A stretch of 64,000 bases of DNA, taken from a virus. Where the stretch lies: IMG/VR virus record IMGVR_UViG_3300036719_002274, positions 97,046-161,045 of that record. The stretch is one strand, 5' to 3'. Under the pieces are notes generated by a model that did no database searches, was not told the DNA's origin, and saw nothing but the letters and a program-made list of their open reading frames with translations. The stretch's first letter is position 1. Every line of letters begins with the position of its first letter. Shown in pieces: positions 54,550-62,594 of the stretch. The position numbers and the translations under genes were made by a program.

Positions 54550-55037
54550 TAAATTCCTTCATCTTCCATATATTTATAACGTGGGTCTTTATCTGCACAA
54601 GTCTTGCAAAGGGTTTTAAGCCAACCACTTCCACAAATTTTACCATATTCTCCACAATCTTCACAAGTACATGCACTTCGTTCCTCGGCTCTGCTTACAA
54701 TATCTTCAATAATATTATACCAAATTTTACCAGTTTCTTCGTTGTAAGTAATACCCACATCGTCTAATTGTTTAGTGTGCCAGTAGAAACGGAGTGTTGC
54801 AAACTTTTCTTTAACTTGATCTGCAACTAGTTGAATACCAGTGGTATCTGCAATAACTTGAACCTCTTCACAAAGCTTGTTTAAGAGGTCAAACCAACCT
54901 ACGCCACAATTAATGCCCCAAAACATACAACTCTCACTCATATCCTTACTTCTGTCTTGAAATATAATTGGATATTTATCATATAGATATTTTTCCATAT
55001 CCTCGTGTTTATCAAATTTTAATTGTTCTTTATTCAT
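54549..55037 (-). CDS. zinc-ribbon hypothetical protein, 162 aa
   Basis: NCGVGWFDLLNKLCEEVQ and KEKFATLRFYW, then CTCEDCGEYG and LCKTCAD. This W/C layout is familiar from uncharacterised phage proteins that bind zinc. Transcribed from the promoter at 55044. Function unknown. Confidence 0.75.
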   Translation of the reverse strand: MNKEQLKFDKHEDMEKYLYDKYPIIFQDRSKDMSESCMFWGINCGVGWFDLLNKLCEEVQVIADTTGIQLVADQVKEKFATLRFYWHTKQLDDVGITYNEETGKIWYNIIEDIVSRAEERSACTCEDCGEYGKICGSGWLKTLCKTCADKDPRYKYMEDEGI

Positions 55038-55043
55038 ACTAAT

Positions 55044-55071
55044 ATGTTAGCATAAAAGTATGATTTGTCAA
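55044..55071 (-). promoter_or_regulatory. minus-strand promoter placing the start codon at +1
   Basis: On the minus strand, TTGACA (55071-55066), 16-nt spacer, TAACAT (55049-55044), 6 nt to the ATG at 55037. The same leaderless architecture on the opposite strand. Confidence 0.65.
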
Positions 55072-55074
55072 CAA

Positions 55075-55953
55075 TTAAGTTTTTATGCAATATTTGATAA
55101 CAGCATAAGGTTGTAGGTTGTTATGTGCCACACTTCCACCTTGGGATGCAATTCCTACTGAAACAGAGCCACTATAGGAATGGGTGTGGGAATCACCAGT
55201 AGTTGCAATTTCACTTGAATTAAAAGAACTACCAGCCGAAGTTCCTCTTTTAGTATTAGAAGAAACGTTATCACCACCTGCACCACCACTATCAGTCGTT
55301 CCACTAAAAGAACCACTTGCGGCACCACCATGATTATGTGATGGTATTTCTGTTACACCTAATGTATGTGTATTTTCACCACCTGTTTTAGCAATGGCAT
55401 TAAACTCAGTTTGGGATGCGTCATATTGCACTAATGTTTTACCATTAAGATTTGGAACATTGAATGTGTTTATATCAACATTACCCCAAGTTGTTCCTAT
55501 GGCTAAAAAGAGTGTGTTATAAGTAGTCCTACTCAGAGAGCTACCATCACAAGATATCCAGCCTACGGGTGCTGTAGCCATTGCAAACGGCATTATAGCA
55601 CCAGCAGGTACATAATTGGCACCAGATAACGTTATAATATTACCCGACATTGTATTAACTTCTGTGGATAAAGTAATAACATTAGAGGATAACGTACTAA
55701 CATTGGATGTAAGTATATTAAAATCCGTTAAATTAGTTTTACCATCCAACTTATCTTTCAAATCTAATTGATAGTCAATATTACCACCAACGATATTACC
55801 CCATTTTGTAAAACTTGTTGCACTAGTAGGCCATGTTGTAACCGTGGAACCATTAAGCGTCAATTTACCAATATTATCACTAAACCCATTTATAATTAAT
55901 TCTTGATGATAAGTTTTTTGTCTAAATTGTGTTTGTTTATTGTTAATATCCAT
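55075..55953 (-). CDS. tail collar-domain protein, 292 aa
   Basis: A short coiled coil (SNVSTLSSNVITLSTEV) precedes a phage tail-collar domain: GAIMPFAMATAPVGWISCDG, PNLNGKTLVQYDA, IPSHNHGGAASG. The rest is Gly/Ser-rich and ends in LQPYAVIKYCI. This family forms short tail fibres or collar and binds receptors. Neighbours are tail genes. Confidence 0.88.
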   Translation of the reverse strand: MDINNKQTQFRQKTYHQELIINGFSDNIGKLTLNGSTVTTWPTSATSFTKWGNIVGGNIDYQLDLKDKLDGKTNLTDFNILTSNVSTLSSNVITLSTEVNTMSGNIITLSGANYVPAGAIMPFAMATAPVGWISCDGSSLSRTTYNTLFLAIGTTWGNVDINTFNVPNLNGKTLVQYDASQTEFNAIAKTGGENTHTLGVTEIPSHNHGGAASGSFSGTTDSGGAGGDNVSSNTKRGTSAGSSFNSSEIATTGDSHTHSYSGSVSVGIASQGGSVAHNNLQPYAVIKYCIKT

Positions 55954-55977
55954 TGTACACCAGCTTTAGTAAATTTA

Positions 55978-56766
55978 TTAAGCCGTTAAGATATCGTCTT
56001 TAAATTTACCGTGTTCATCACCAGTTTTACAATCAAGTTCAGGTTTCTGATCGTATCCACCTAAACCTAACAATTCTGTGGTACGAAGCATTAAATCTTC
56101 ATAAGTTCCCATAGGACGTTCATCCATAGCTTTCATAAAATAATGACTAAATGCACCACAATGTTGACCATCGATAAAAGCATCAGCACTTGTCTGATTA
56201 CTTCGACACGCTGCCAATAGAATACCTTTATAGCTATCACCAGATACTACTAATGGATTAACTACCGGATTAGTGTTAAATCCAAATAATTTAGTTTCTT
56301 TCAGTTCAGTATTTACGATATAACGAGGACGTTCACCTGCATACCATAAATCACGTAAAGAACCACCAGCATGACAACAATCACTCCACTGTATCCATTT
56401 TACACCATCTTCTAGTTCGTTCATTATTGCTGCCATATAATCATCTCTAATTACGTGTGCATCACTACCATCAAAATCGTCAGGACAATAACATTCATCA
56501 TATCCCATTTTATCACTAGAACGCATAGTTGTACCGTGTCCTGAATACATACTGAAAATCACATCACCACTTTTGGCTTTTTTCGCAATACCACGTAAAG
56601 CGTCTTTCCAATTTCCAGTTGTTAAATCACTATCTCTAAGATCGGTAAAAATTTCGACACCGATTTTTTCTAGACGTTCACGCATAAGTGTTACATCTGT
56701 AATACATCCTGCTAGTTGATTTGCTGTATTTACATAATTTGAAGCTGTCAAAAGTGCATATTTCAT
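55978..56766 (-). CDS. metacaspase-like protease, 262 aa
   Basis: The caspase-fold is clear: MYSGHGTT (catalytic His77) and WSDCCHAGG (catalytic Cys131 before His), with GDVIFSMY and LLAACRSNQTS as surrounding strands. This is the C14 metacaspase/caspase-like pattern. No signal peptide. It lies between tail collar and lipoprotein genes, so it may be virion-associated, a lysis factor, or a counter-defence protease. AAAGGAAAT site. Confidence 0.85.
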   Translation of the reverse strand: MKYALLTASNYVNTANQLAGCITDVTLMRERLEKIGVEIFTDLRDSDLTTGNWKDALRGIAKKAKSGDVIFSMYSGHGTTMRSSDKMGYDECYCPDDFDGSDAHVIRDDYMAAIMNELEDGVKWIQWSDCCHAGGSLRDLWYAGERPRYIVNTELKETKLFGFNTNPVVNPLVVSGDSYKGILLAACRSNQTSADAFIDGQHCGAFSHYFMKAMDERPMGTYEDLMLRTTELLGLGGYDQKPELDCKTGDEHGKFKDDILTA

Positions 56767-56777
56767 ATTTATTTCCT

Positions 56778-57344
56778 TTAAGGTGTTGCAGGTGGAGGGG
56801 GATTATCTACATCAGTATTGTTATTATCCGAATTTACATTTAACACAGTTGTTCCACCACCACTACCACCTGCATTAACTGTTGTATTATTTCCATCTGA
56901 ATTAACATTTACAGCAGTAGTCCCATCACCATTATTAACTGTAACATTAGTTTCTTCTTTACTATTACTGCTATCGAATACTTTTACGGCTCCGTATACA
57001 ATTGTTGTCCATAAACCTGCATCACCTAAAAAGGCAAAAGTAGATGAAACAGGTGCTTCTTTAAATGTTCTGAATCCACTCCAAGTATCGGGATTTAATA
57101 AATCTACAGCAACAAAAGCACCCTTTAAGTCTTGTGTAGGAATAATTCTAACTACACTTCTAGGTGACACACCAGCATTCAATGCTCTTATTTGGTCTGG
57201 ATTATTTCTTGCGATAATCTGTTCTTGAATTGCGTTATCTTTCACTCTACTGGCATTATATGACGAAATTGGCATAAGAACTGCACAACCAGACATATAA
57301 ATCATACCTAAACCCAACATTAAACTTACTAATACATTTTTCAT
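56778..57344 (-). CDS. lipoprotein, 188 aa
   Basis: Signal peptide with lipobox YMSGCA (Cys20). The mature part has a folded N-half and a C-terminal low-complexity region of Asn/Asp/Thr/Gly repeats (NVNSDGNNTTVNAGGSGGG), ending in prolines. AAGGAAG site. Probably an outer-membrane-anchored late protein; a spanin or host-surface role is possible. Confidence 0.8.
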   Translation of the reverse strand: MKNVLVSLMLGLGMIYMSGCAVLMPISSYNASRVKDNAIQEQIIARNNPDQIRALNAGVSPRSVVRIIPTQDLKGAFVAVDLLNPDTWSGFRTFKEAPVSSTFAFLGDAGLWTTIVYGAVKVFDSSNSKEETNVTVNNGDGTTAVNVNSDGNNTTVNAGGSGGGTTVLNVNSDNNNTDVDNPPPPATP

Positions 57345-57392
57345 AGTTTTCTTCCTTTATAATGATTTATCAAATTCATTCGAAATGTCAAG

Positions 57393-57932
57393 TTATTTTT
57401 CAGTTTTAGTTAATGCAGGTATTTGTGATTGTGGGGATTGATGCATACCAATAGGAACTGGTTGATAAATATATTGTGGTGTGGGTGTAAAACTATGAGC
57501 ATTAATCCAAATAATCAATCCACATAATCCACCTAACAATGAAATTAATCCTACGGTATATACAGCATATTTTTTTGGTTCTTTTTTAACATCATCTATT
57601 TTATCTGCCATAGTCTTGTTGTTTAATGTCACTTGTGCGTCCATAGCTCTAAGATTTATTTCAATCTGTGCCATTCTCGCACCACCATCACGTAATTGAG
57701 TTTGTATACTTAACGTACCATTATCAATAAATAATCGCTTATCGATACTGGATAATTGTTTAGTAATACCTGACAAAAGTTCGTTTGTATGGATTTTATC
57801 ATTTTTAATGGTATTAATGTCACTTTTTACATTATTCATATCATCATAAATGCTATCGATAGCTTCTTCCTTTACACAGATATGTTCTCCATTATTTTTA
57901 CGTCTTTCGGTGCCTTTATAATCTTGTTCCAT
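57393..57932 (-). CDS. coiled-coil membrane protein, 179 aa
   Basis: Begins with YKGTERRKNN, a motif common in small phage lysis-region proteins. A long coiled coil (about 20-110) and one transmembrane helix near residues 120-140 (YTVGLISLLGGLCGLIIWI) follow, then a Pro/Gln-rich periplasmic-like tail. Topology fits a spanin or holin-antiholin partner; not proven. AAAGGG site. Confidence 0.75.
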   Translation of the reverse strand: MEQDYKGTERRKNNGEHICVKEEAIDSIYDDMNNVKSDINTIKNDKIHTNELLSGITKQLSSIDKRLFIDNGTLSIQTQLRDGGARMAQIEINLRAMDAQVTLNNKTMADKIDDVKKEPKKYAVYTVGLISLLGGLCGLIIWINAHSFTPTPQYIYQPVPIGMHQSPQSQIPALTKTEK

Positions 57933-57950
57933 AAATATATCCCTTTTAAA

Positions 57951-57958
57951 TATTTATA
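57951..57958 (-). promoter_or_regulatory. TATAAATA late-promoter-like element
   Basis: Minus strand TATAAATA 18 nt upstream of the ATG at 57932, identical to the T4-type late consensus. Located in the 82-nt gap before the fibre gene. Confidence 0.4.
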
Positions 57959-58014
57959 TAATTTTGCACCAATTTAATAGGACTAAAAAATAGTTTTTTT
58001 AATTCTACCTGACG

Positions 58015-61000
58015 TTAATAAACAATCTGACCAGACCACCAATTACCATTATTGCCATTTAACTGAGCACCACCACCAGCTATATTTGCAAAAATTTCAT
58101 AATAGTCAGCGGCGTTAGTCGTTATGTCAACAAATGAATACCCATGTCCTAGTTCTTCACCCAAGTTGGTTGTTCTTTTAGAAAACACGGTACATTTTAA
58201 ACCGCCATTTTTGTAAACATAAATATATGCTATAGAATTGTTAGCCATATCTACATTAAGATTACCAGATATTCTTATCATAACATTTGAAACACCGGGT
58301 ATCCATCTTGCCACCGAATTAGAATACGTTCCACCAACATTCAAGGTGTTATTCGTATATAAAACCTTATCTGTTGTACCACCACCAAATGTCTGTATTG
58401 CCCCACCAACATTCGCAAAGAATTTTCTTGATATTGCAACATTATTCCAAGATTGAGTATTAGACTCAATAATTGCAATTCTATTTGTTGCAGATGTCAC
58501 TTGACCTTGTAAATTGGTTTCAGCTACTATAGCTCTATTTGTTTCTATGTTAATTCTGTTTGAAAGATTAGTCTCAGCTACATACGCACGATTAGTCTCT
58601 ATATTAATTCTGTTACTTAAATTAGTCTCAGCAATATAAGCACGATTTGTCTCAGCATTAATTGAATTATTGAGATTGGTATAATTGTCAATAATTGCAT
58701 TTGTCAACCCTGCTTCGGCAATTATAGCTCTGTTTGTTTCTATGTTAATTCTGTTTGAAAGATTAGTCTCAGCTACATACGCACGATTAGTCTCTATATT
58801 AATTCTGTTACTTAAATTAGTCTCAGCAACATACGCTCTATTTGTCTCTGCAACTAAGTTAGAAGCAGTTGCATAGTACGATGGAATTTGATCACCTAAT
58901 ACATCAGCAGGAAAACGATTAACAATAATCGTGCCATTTGTAGAACTGAAACCACACCATCCAATTTGCTTTGTAACAAATGGAGGTAGTGGAGGTACGT
59001 TAGTAAACCCACCCGCTGTAGTTGCACTAAGATATAATGGTGTACCTGCAATGTACATAGATGTATCAATAGGGGTTGCCTCTGTTGTTCCAATTGCCAT
59101 AACATGAGCCTTGGCACCAGCAGGAACACCATTTTGAGTATTAATAATACCAAGCACTAGTGACTGATCACCCAAAATACAGGTAGCACGTTTGATGTTC
59201 TGTAAATGGTTGGTAGAACCGGGAGTAATGCTTACAACTTCTCCGGGCATCAAAGTATTAGTTTCGGTGTTGTACCCAAGGAAAACTGAATCACGACAAA
59301 TTCTGAATTTTGTGCCAGTTGAGTCTATGTAATAAGGTTGCTCCAATCCAGTAGTATTATCAAGATAAATCTTTATATGACCAACACTAGGTAAATTATA
59401 AGTGATATCGTTCAAACTATTAGGTGTAAACATATCAAGTGCTCCACCTAAAATTATATCACCATTTTGATGCGCTGTATTGATATAATAACTACCATCA
59501 GAACCTTCAGCCGTATAACGTTTTGGATAATAGTTGAAGAAATTCTTCTGAATTATCTCAGTGTCGTATATGCGAATATTGTCGTTAGTTGTAGTAGCCG
59601 CACCAAACCATATGTTAGATGATGAACCACTTATAACTCGTACATGATTATTTCTAATTATAGCAACATTCTCACCTGTTCCATCTTTTGCAAACGCCAT
59701 AAATAAATTACAATTGTTTGTTTCGTCCATGTATAATCTTGTAGCATTACCCATTGACAACGTACTGCCAACTGCGTTGTCATGTGAAACTAGTTTAATT
59801 TTGTTGTTATGCATGTCATTACCGTGGTTTATAATGATATTGAAATTACCCGCAATACATTCATTAATACAGGCAGTGTCCGTATTATCATAGGTATGCA
59901 TCAAACTGATCTCATCATTAGTATCAGTACAATTTAGAATAGACGAAGGAGCAAATGCAGTAAATGTGCTCAATCCTTGGTTATTTGTATCTGTTGTGTG
60001 TGCAAAGATAGAAACGTGGTCAACCGAACCATTAGTAGTTAAAATATTCAACTCATGATATGTCGTTCCATAATCTTCTACCAGTCCTCTTTTAATTAAT
60101 ACAACAGATTTTTCTGAAACTGTATTATCATAATTTGCTCTCAACCAGCATGATCGTATTCCTGCATAAGCATCGTCAGCACCAGCATTAATAACAATAG
60201 ATGGTTCATTATGAGAGAATACAGACAACTTCGCTATTTCTGAACCACTAATATCCATATAATTAGTAGGATAGTATATAGCACCAATAATAATACAGCC
60301 TTGTATGTCTGCACCTTCTAGTGATACATTCTCTTTCATTATGATGTTTGTACCGTTTAAATCATAAACACCGGGGCTAAGTAGAACAATGTATCTGTTG
60401 GTATCATTCGCAGCGGCATTAATGGCGGCTTGAATTGTCTTGAAAGGTAAGGTAGAACTATGCAATTCTGCGGTGGCATCATTACCATTAGGGTCAACGT
60501 ATGCCTTACCTGAATTCATATTATTGATTTTTGAATCAACGTAAAGTTTATTAACAACTTGATCGTCATTAGAAGGTAAGCCAGTAAGACCATCTATAAA
60601 ATAACCACCAGAATTTGGACTCTGTGCTAATATTTGTGTTAATGAGGGAATTGCACCAGACCCACCACCAGAAGAAGTTGAAACATTACCTCTTTGGATT
60701 ATCAATCTTCTATCAATCCATGAATCCGCAGATGTTCTTAAATTAGTATCACCACCCATGAAAATATAAGCAGTACAACGAGGAATATATGGAGCAAACC
60801 CCGGAGGCATATCTGGATCAGCACCAGCAAGAGCATCAGCGTAATTTGTATATGATGCTTGTGGATACATGTATGCCATTTGTTTTGAATTAGCAGCAGA
60901 AAATAGCAAACCACGATACCAGTTACTCTCAACACAAGAAACAAGATTACTACCATTATCCCATTGATCTACAGGTAAATTACTAGCTAACCCAGTTACC

Positions 61001-61794
61001 CACATATCAGTATTTGTTCTATATATAGGGATTAAGAATTTTCCAAGAGCCACATTATATTCAGTTAAATTTTTAGAAGGATGGGTATTAATCTCTATCA
61101 TATTATGGATTTCAGTACCAGCGGTTTGTATGATAGCATTTAAATTGTAATTTGTATAATTAAGTGGACTGAAATTTAATCCATCTACAATTAACGAAGG
61201 GAAGATTTTACGGTGTGCATTATCCATTCTCAAAGGCATTTCACCCATGGGAACAGTATCACCAACATGAAGAATTCTGCCTTGAGCACATGAAACAGTT
61301 ACAACTGGAATAGTATTTTCGATATCAGATAAAGTGTTTACTGTCCATTGCATTTCATATGGATTGTTTACTCTCCAATATCCATAATTTACCCTGTTGT
61401 CGGTAAGTGTGTTACTTCCTGCAACCATATGATAATATCCATGTATAGGAGAATAAACATCACCAGCAGTCCATGCAAACTCCAAACTAGGTAGAACTGC
61501 TTGTGTATAGGTAAATACTGGATAATCTCTTGTAACTCCACGTGCAGCGGAATCTGCTAAAAATCTATCCAAATTGTAACCACCTAATGCTCCAACTTGT
61601 CTAATACCTTCTGATCCTAGTGTGGTAGATTGTAGATCATTAGTGTCTACTTTTTTAGATACTTCTACTGTAAGGTTGCTAACTTGTTCTACTACAATAG
61701 GTAAATCTACCACAGATGGTGTCATTGTAGAACCACCAAAACTGTTTAAAGAAAGAGCTAATACGGCTAATAGTTTGAATAATTGTTTTTTCAT
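58015..61794 (-). CDS. large beta-helix tail fibre/spike-like protein, 1259 aa
   Basis: N-terminus MKKQLFKLLAVLALSLNSF is signal-peptide-like, unusual for a virion protein. From about residue 427, GKAYVDPNGNDATAELHSS then LPFKTIQAAINAA begins a pectin-lyase-like beta-helix. Residues about 979-1101 contain 18-residue repeats (ETNRAYVAETNLSNRINI), probably coiled coil. A C-terminal beta domain with VYKNGGLK follows. AAGGAG site. Fibre/spike role inferred. Confidence 0.8.
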   Translation of the reverse strand: MKKQLFKLLAVLALSLNSFGGSTMTPSVVDLPIVVEQVSNLTVEVSKKVDTNDLQSTTLGSEGIRQVGALGGYNLDRFLADSAARGVTRDYPVFTYTQAVLPSLEFAWTAGDVYSPIHGYYHMVAGSNTLTDNRVNYGYWRVNNPYEMQWTVNTLSDIENTIPVVTVSCAQGRILHVGDTVPMGEMPLRMDNAHRKIFPSLIVDGLNFSPLNYTNYNLNAIIQTAGTEIHNMIEINTHPSKNLTEYNVALGKFLIPIYRTNTDMWVTGLASNLPVDQWDNGSNLVSCVESNWYRGLLFSAANSKQMAYMYPQASYTNYADALAGADPDMPPGFAPYIPRCTAYIFMGGDTNLRTSADSWIDRRLIIQRGNVSTSSGGGSGAIPSLTQILAQSPNSGGYFIDGLTGLPSNDDQVVNKLYVDSKINNMNSGKAYVDPNGNDATAELHSSTLPFKTIQAAINAAANDTNRYIVLLSPGVYDLNGTNIIMKENVSLEGADIQGCIIIGAIYYPTNYMDISGSEIAKLSVFSHNEPSIVINAGADDAYAGIRSCWLRANYDNTVSEKSVVLIKRGLVEDYGTTYHELNILTTNGSVDHVSIFAHTTDTNNQGLSTFTAFAPSSILNCTDTNDEISLMHTYDNTDTACINECIAGNFNIIINHGNDMHNNKIKLVSHDNAVGSTLSMGNATRLYMDETNNCNLFMAFAKDGTGENVAIIRNNHVRVISGSSSNIWFGAATTTNDNIRIYDTEIIQKNFFNYYPKRYTAEGSDGSYYINTAHQNGDIILGGALDMFTPNSLNDITYNLPSVGHIKIYLDNTTGLEQPYYIDSTGTKFRICRDSVFLGYNTETNTLMPGEVVSITPGSTNHLQNIKRATCILGDQSLVLGIINTQNGVPAGAKAHVMAIGTTEATPIDTSMYIAGTPLYLSATTAGGFTNVPPLPPFVTKQIGWCGFSSTNGTIIVNRFPADVLGDQIPSYYATASNLVAETNRAYVAETNLSNRINIETNRAYVAETNLSNRINIETNRAIIAEAGLTNAIIDNYTNLNNSINAETNRAYIAETNLSNRINIETNRAYVAETNLSNRINIETNRAIVAETNLQGQVTSATNRIAIIESNTQSWNNVAISRKFFANVGGAIQTFGGGTTDKVLYTNNTLNVGGTYSNSVARWIPGVSNVMIRISGNLNVDMANNSIAYIYVYKNGGLKCTVFSKRTTNLGEELGHGYSFVDITTNAADYYEIFANIAGGGAQLNGNNGNWWSGQIVY
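58495..58860 (-). repeat. 18-residue (54-bp) repeat array in fibre gene
   Basis: Six or so imperfect copies of a 54-bp unit encode ETNRAxxAETNLSNRINx, each unit with two heptad-like positions. Some copies are near identical at the DNA level, so the array may vary by recombination. Confidence 0.8.
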
Positions 61795-61802
61795 GGTACT
61801 CC

Positions 61803-62294
61803 TTATGCTTTATAATGACCGAACACTACAACATTACCACCAGCAACTGAACCAATGGTGACATTTGTAACAGTTCTTTCAATACTATAAAACGAACCTT
61901 TGGCAATTTCTAAACCAGCGGCTGTAAGGCTACTAAAACTTGTTACTGGATTTGCATAAGAGATATAAATAGAACCAGTTGAACGATTAGATACTTCCAT
62001 AAGGGTAACAGCAGGATCAAATGTTATCATAGATGAAGCATTTGTATTAAATGTTACCAATTGTTCCAAAGTAGTATTAGGTAAACCACCTGATAAAATT
62101 GTTCCAGAAGAATCTCCACCTACACTGTAAACTAATTGAGCATAACGACCTCTTGTTGGTATTGCTGATCCAGTATAACTATTTGTGTAGGTTTCTGGAT
62201 AGTTTGGTAATGTAGATGGATTAAGATAAACGAATTTTCCATCTTCTGCTTGGGATGGTGGATATGGTACACTAAAATCTGCTTGAATTGTCAT
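61803..62294 (-). CDS. virion-type hypothetical protein, 163 aa
   Basis: Acid-poor, Ser/Thr/Gly-rich, beta-type sequence (RYAQLVYSVGGDSSGTIL; SIYISYANPVTSFSS). AGGAG site. No signal peptide. In a run of tail/appendage genes, so probably a minor structural or decoration protein. No family named. Confidence 0.7.
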   Translation of the reverse strand: MTIQADFSVPYPPSQAEDGKFVYLNPSTLPNYPETYTNSYTGSAIPTRGRYAQLVYSVGGDSSGTILSGGLPNTTLEQLVTFNTNASSMITFDPAVTLMEVSNRSTGSIYISYANPVTSFSSLTAAGLEIAKGSFYSIERTVTNVTIGSVAGGNVVVFGHYKA

Positions 62295-62320
62295 ATATTA
62301 TTTCTCCTGTTTCTTTTAAT

Positions 62321-62327
62321 TATTTAG
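62321..62327 (-). promoter_or_regulatory. CTAAATA late-promoter-like element
   Basis: Minus strand TACTAAATAATTA about 27 nt before the ATG at 62294. A weaker match to the other TAAATA elements. Confidence 0.35.
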
Positions 62328-62361
62328 TAAAAATTATGATAATTCTATCACTGTATTTAAA

Positions 62362-62504
62362 TTATGCAACAGGTTCTTCAATAGGATCTACAACTGGTTC
62401 TTCAGGTATAGGATCAGGTTCCACAACAGGTTCTTCAACTACTGGAACTGGATCAGGGGCAAACACTCCAATACTGGGTTGGTTGCTACAAAATCTATGC
62501 TCAT
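62362..62504 (-). pseudogene. frameshifted Pro/Glu-rich short gene (or programmed -1 shift)
   Basis: ATG at 62504 with a perfect AGGAG-6 nt site starts MSIDFVATNPVLEC and stops soon. A second frame, opening near residue 10, reads SIGVFAPDPVPVVEEPVV and continues Pro/Glu/Val-rich to a stop at 62362. A single -1 slip joins them into 47 aa. It may be a mutation, an assembly error or a true frameshift site. Confidence 0.5.
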
Positions 62505-62505
62505 A

Positions 62506-62583
62506 TTAATCTCCTGCTAACAAATGGCTACTATCATACTGACCGATGCCGATGGATTGCAGTATTGAGCGGAGCCAATTCAT
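62506..62583 (-). CDS. possible 25-aa ORF
   Basis: A minus-strand ATG frame without ribosome site (MNWLRSILQSIGIGQYD), ending 2 nt before the frameshifted gene. Low support; could be non-coding spacer. Confidence 0.25.
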   Translation of the reverse strand: MNWLRSILQSIGIGQYDSSHLLAGD

Positions 62584-62594
62584 AGTAGTTTTAA

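Noticed and set aside
56818-57228. 136-aa plus-strand ORF opposite the lipoprotein gene
   Set aside because: It is the complement of the lipoprotein coding region and its low-complexity tail; no start signals.
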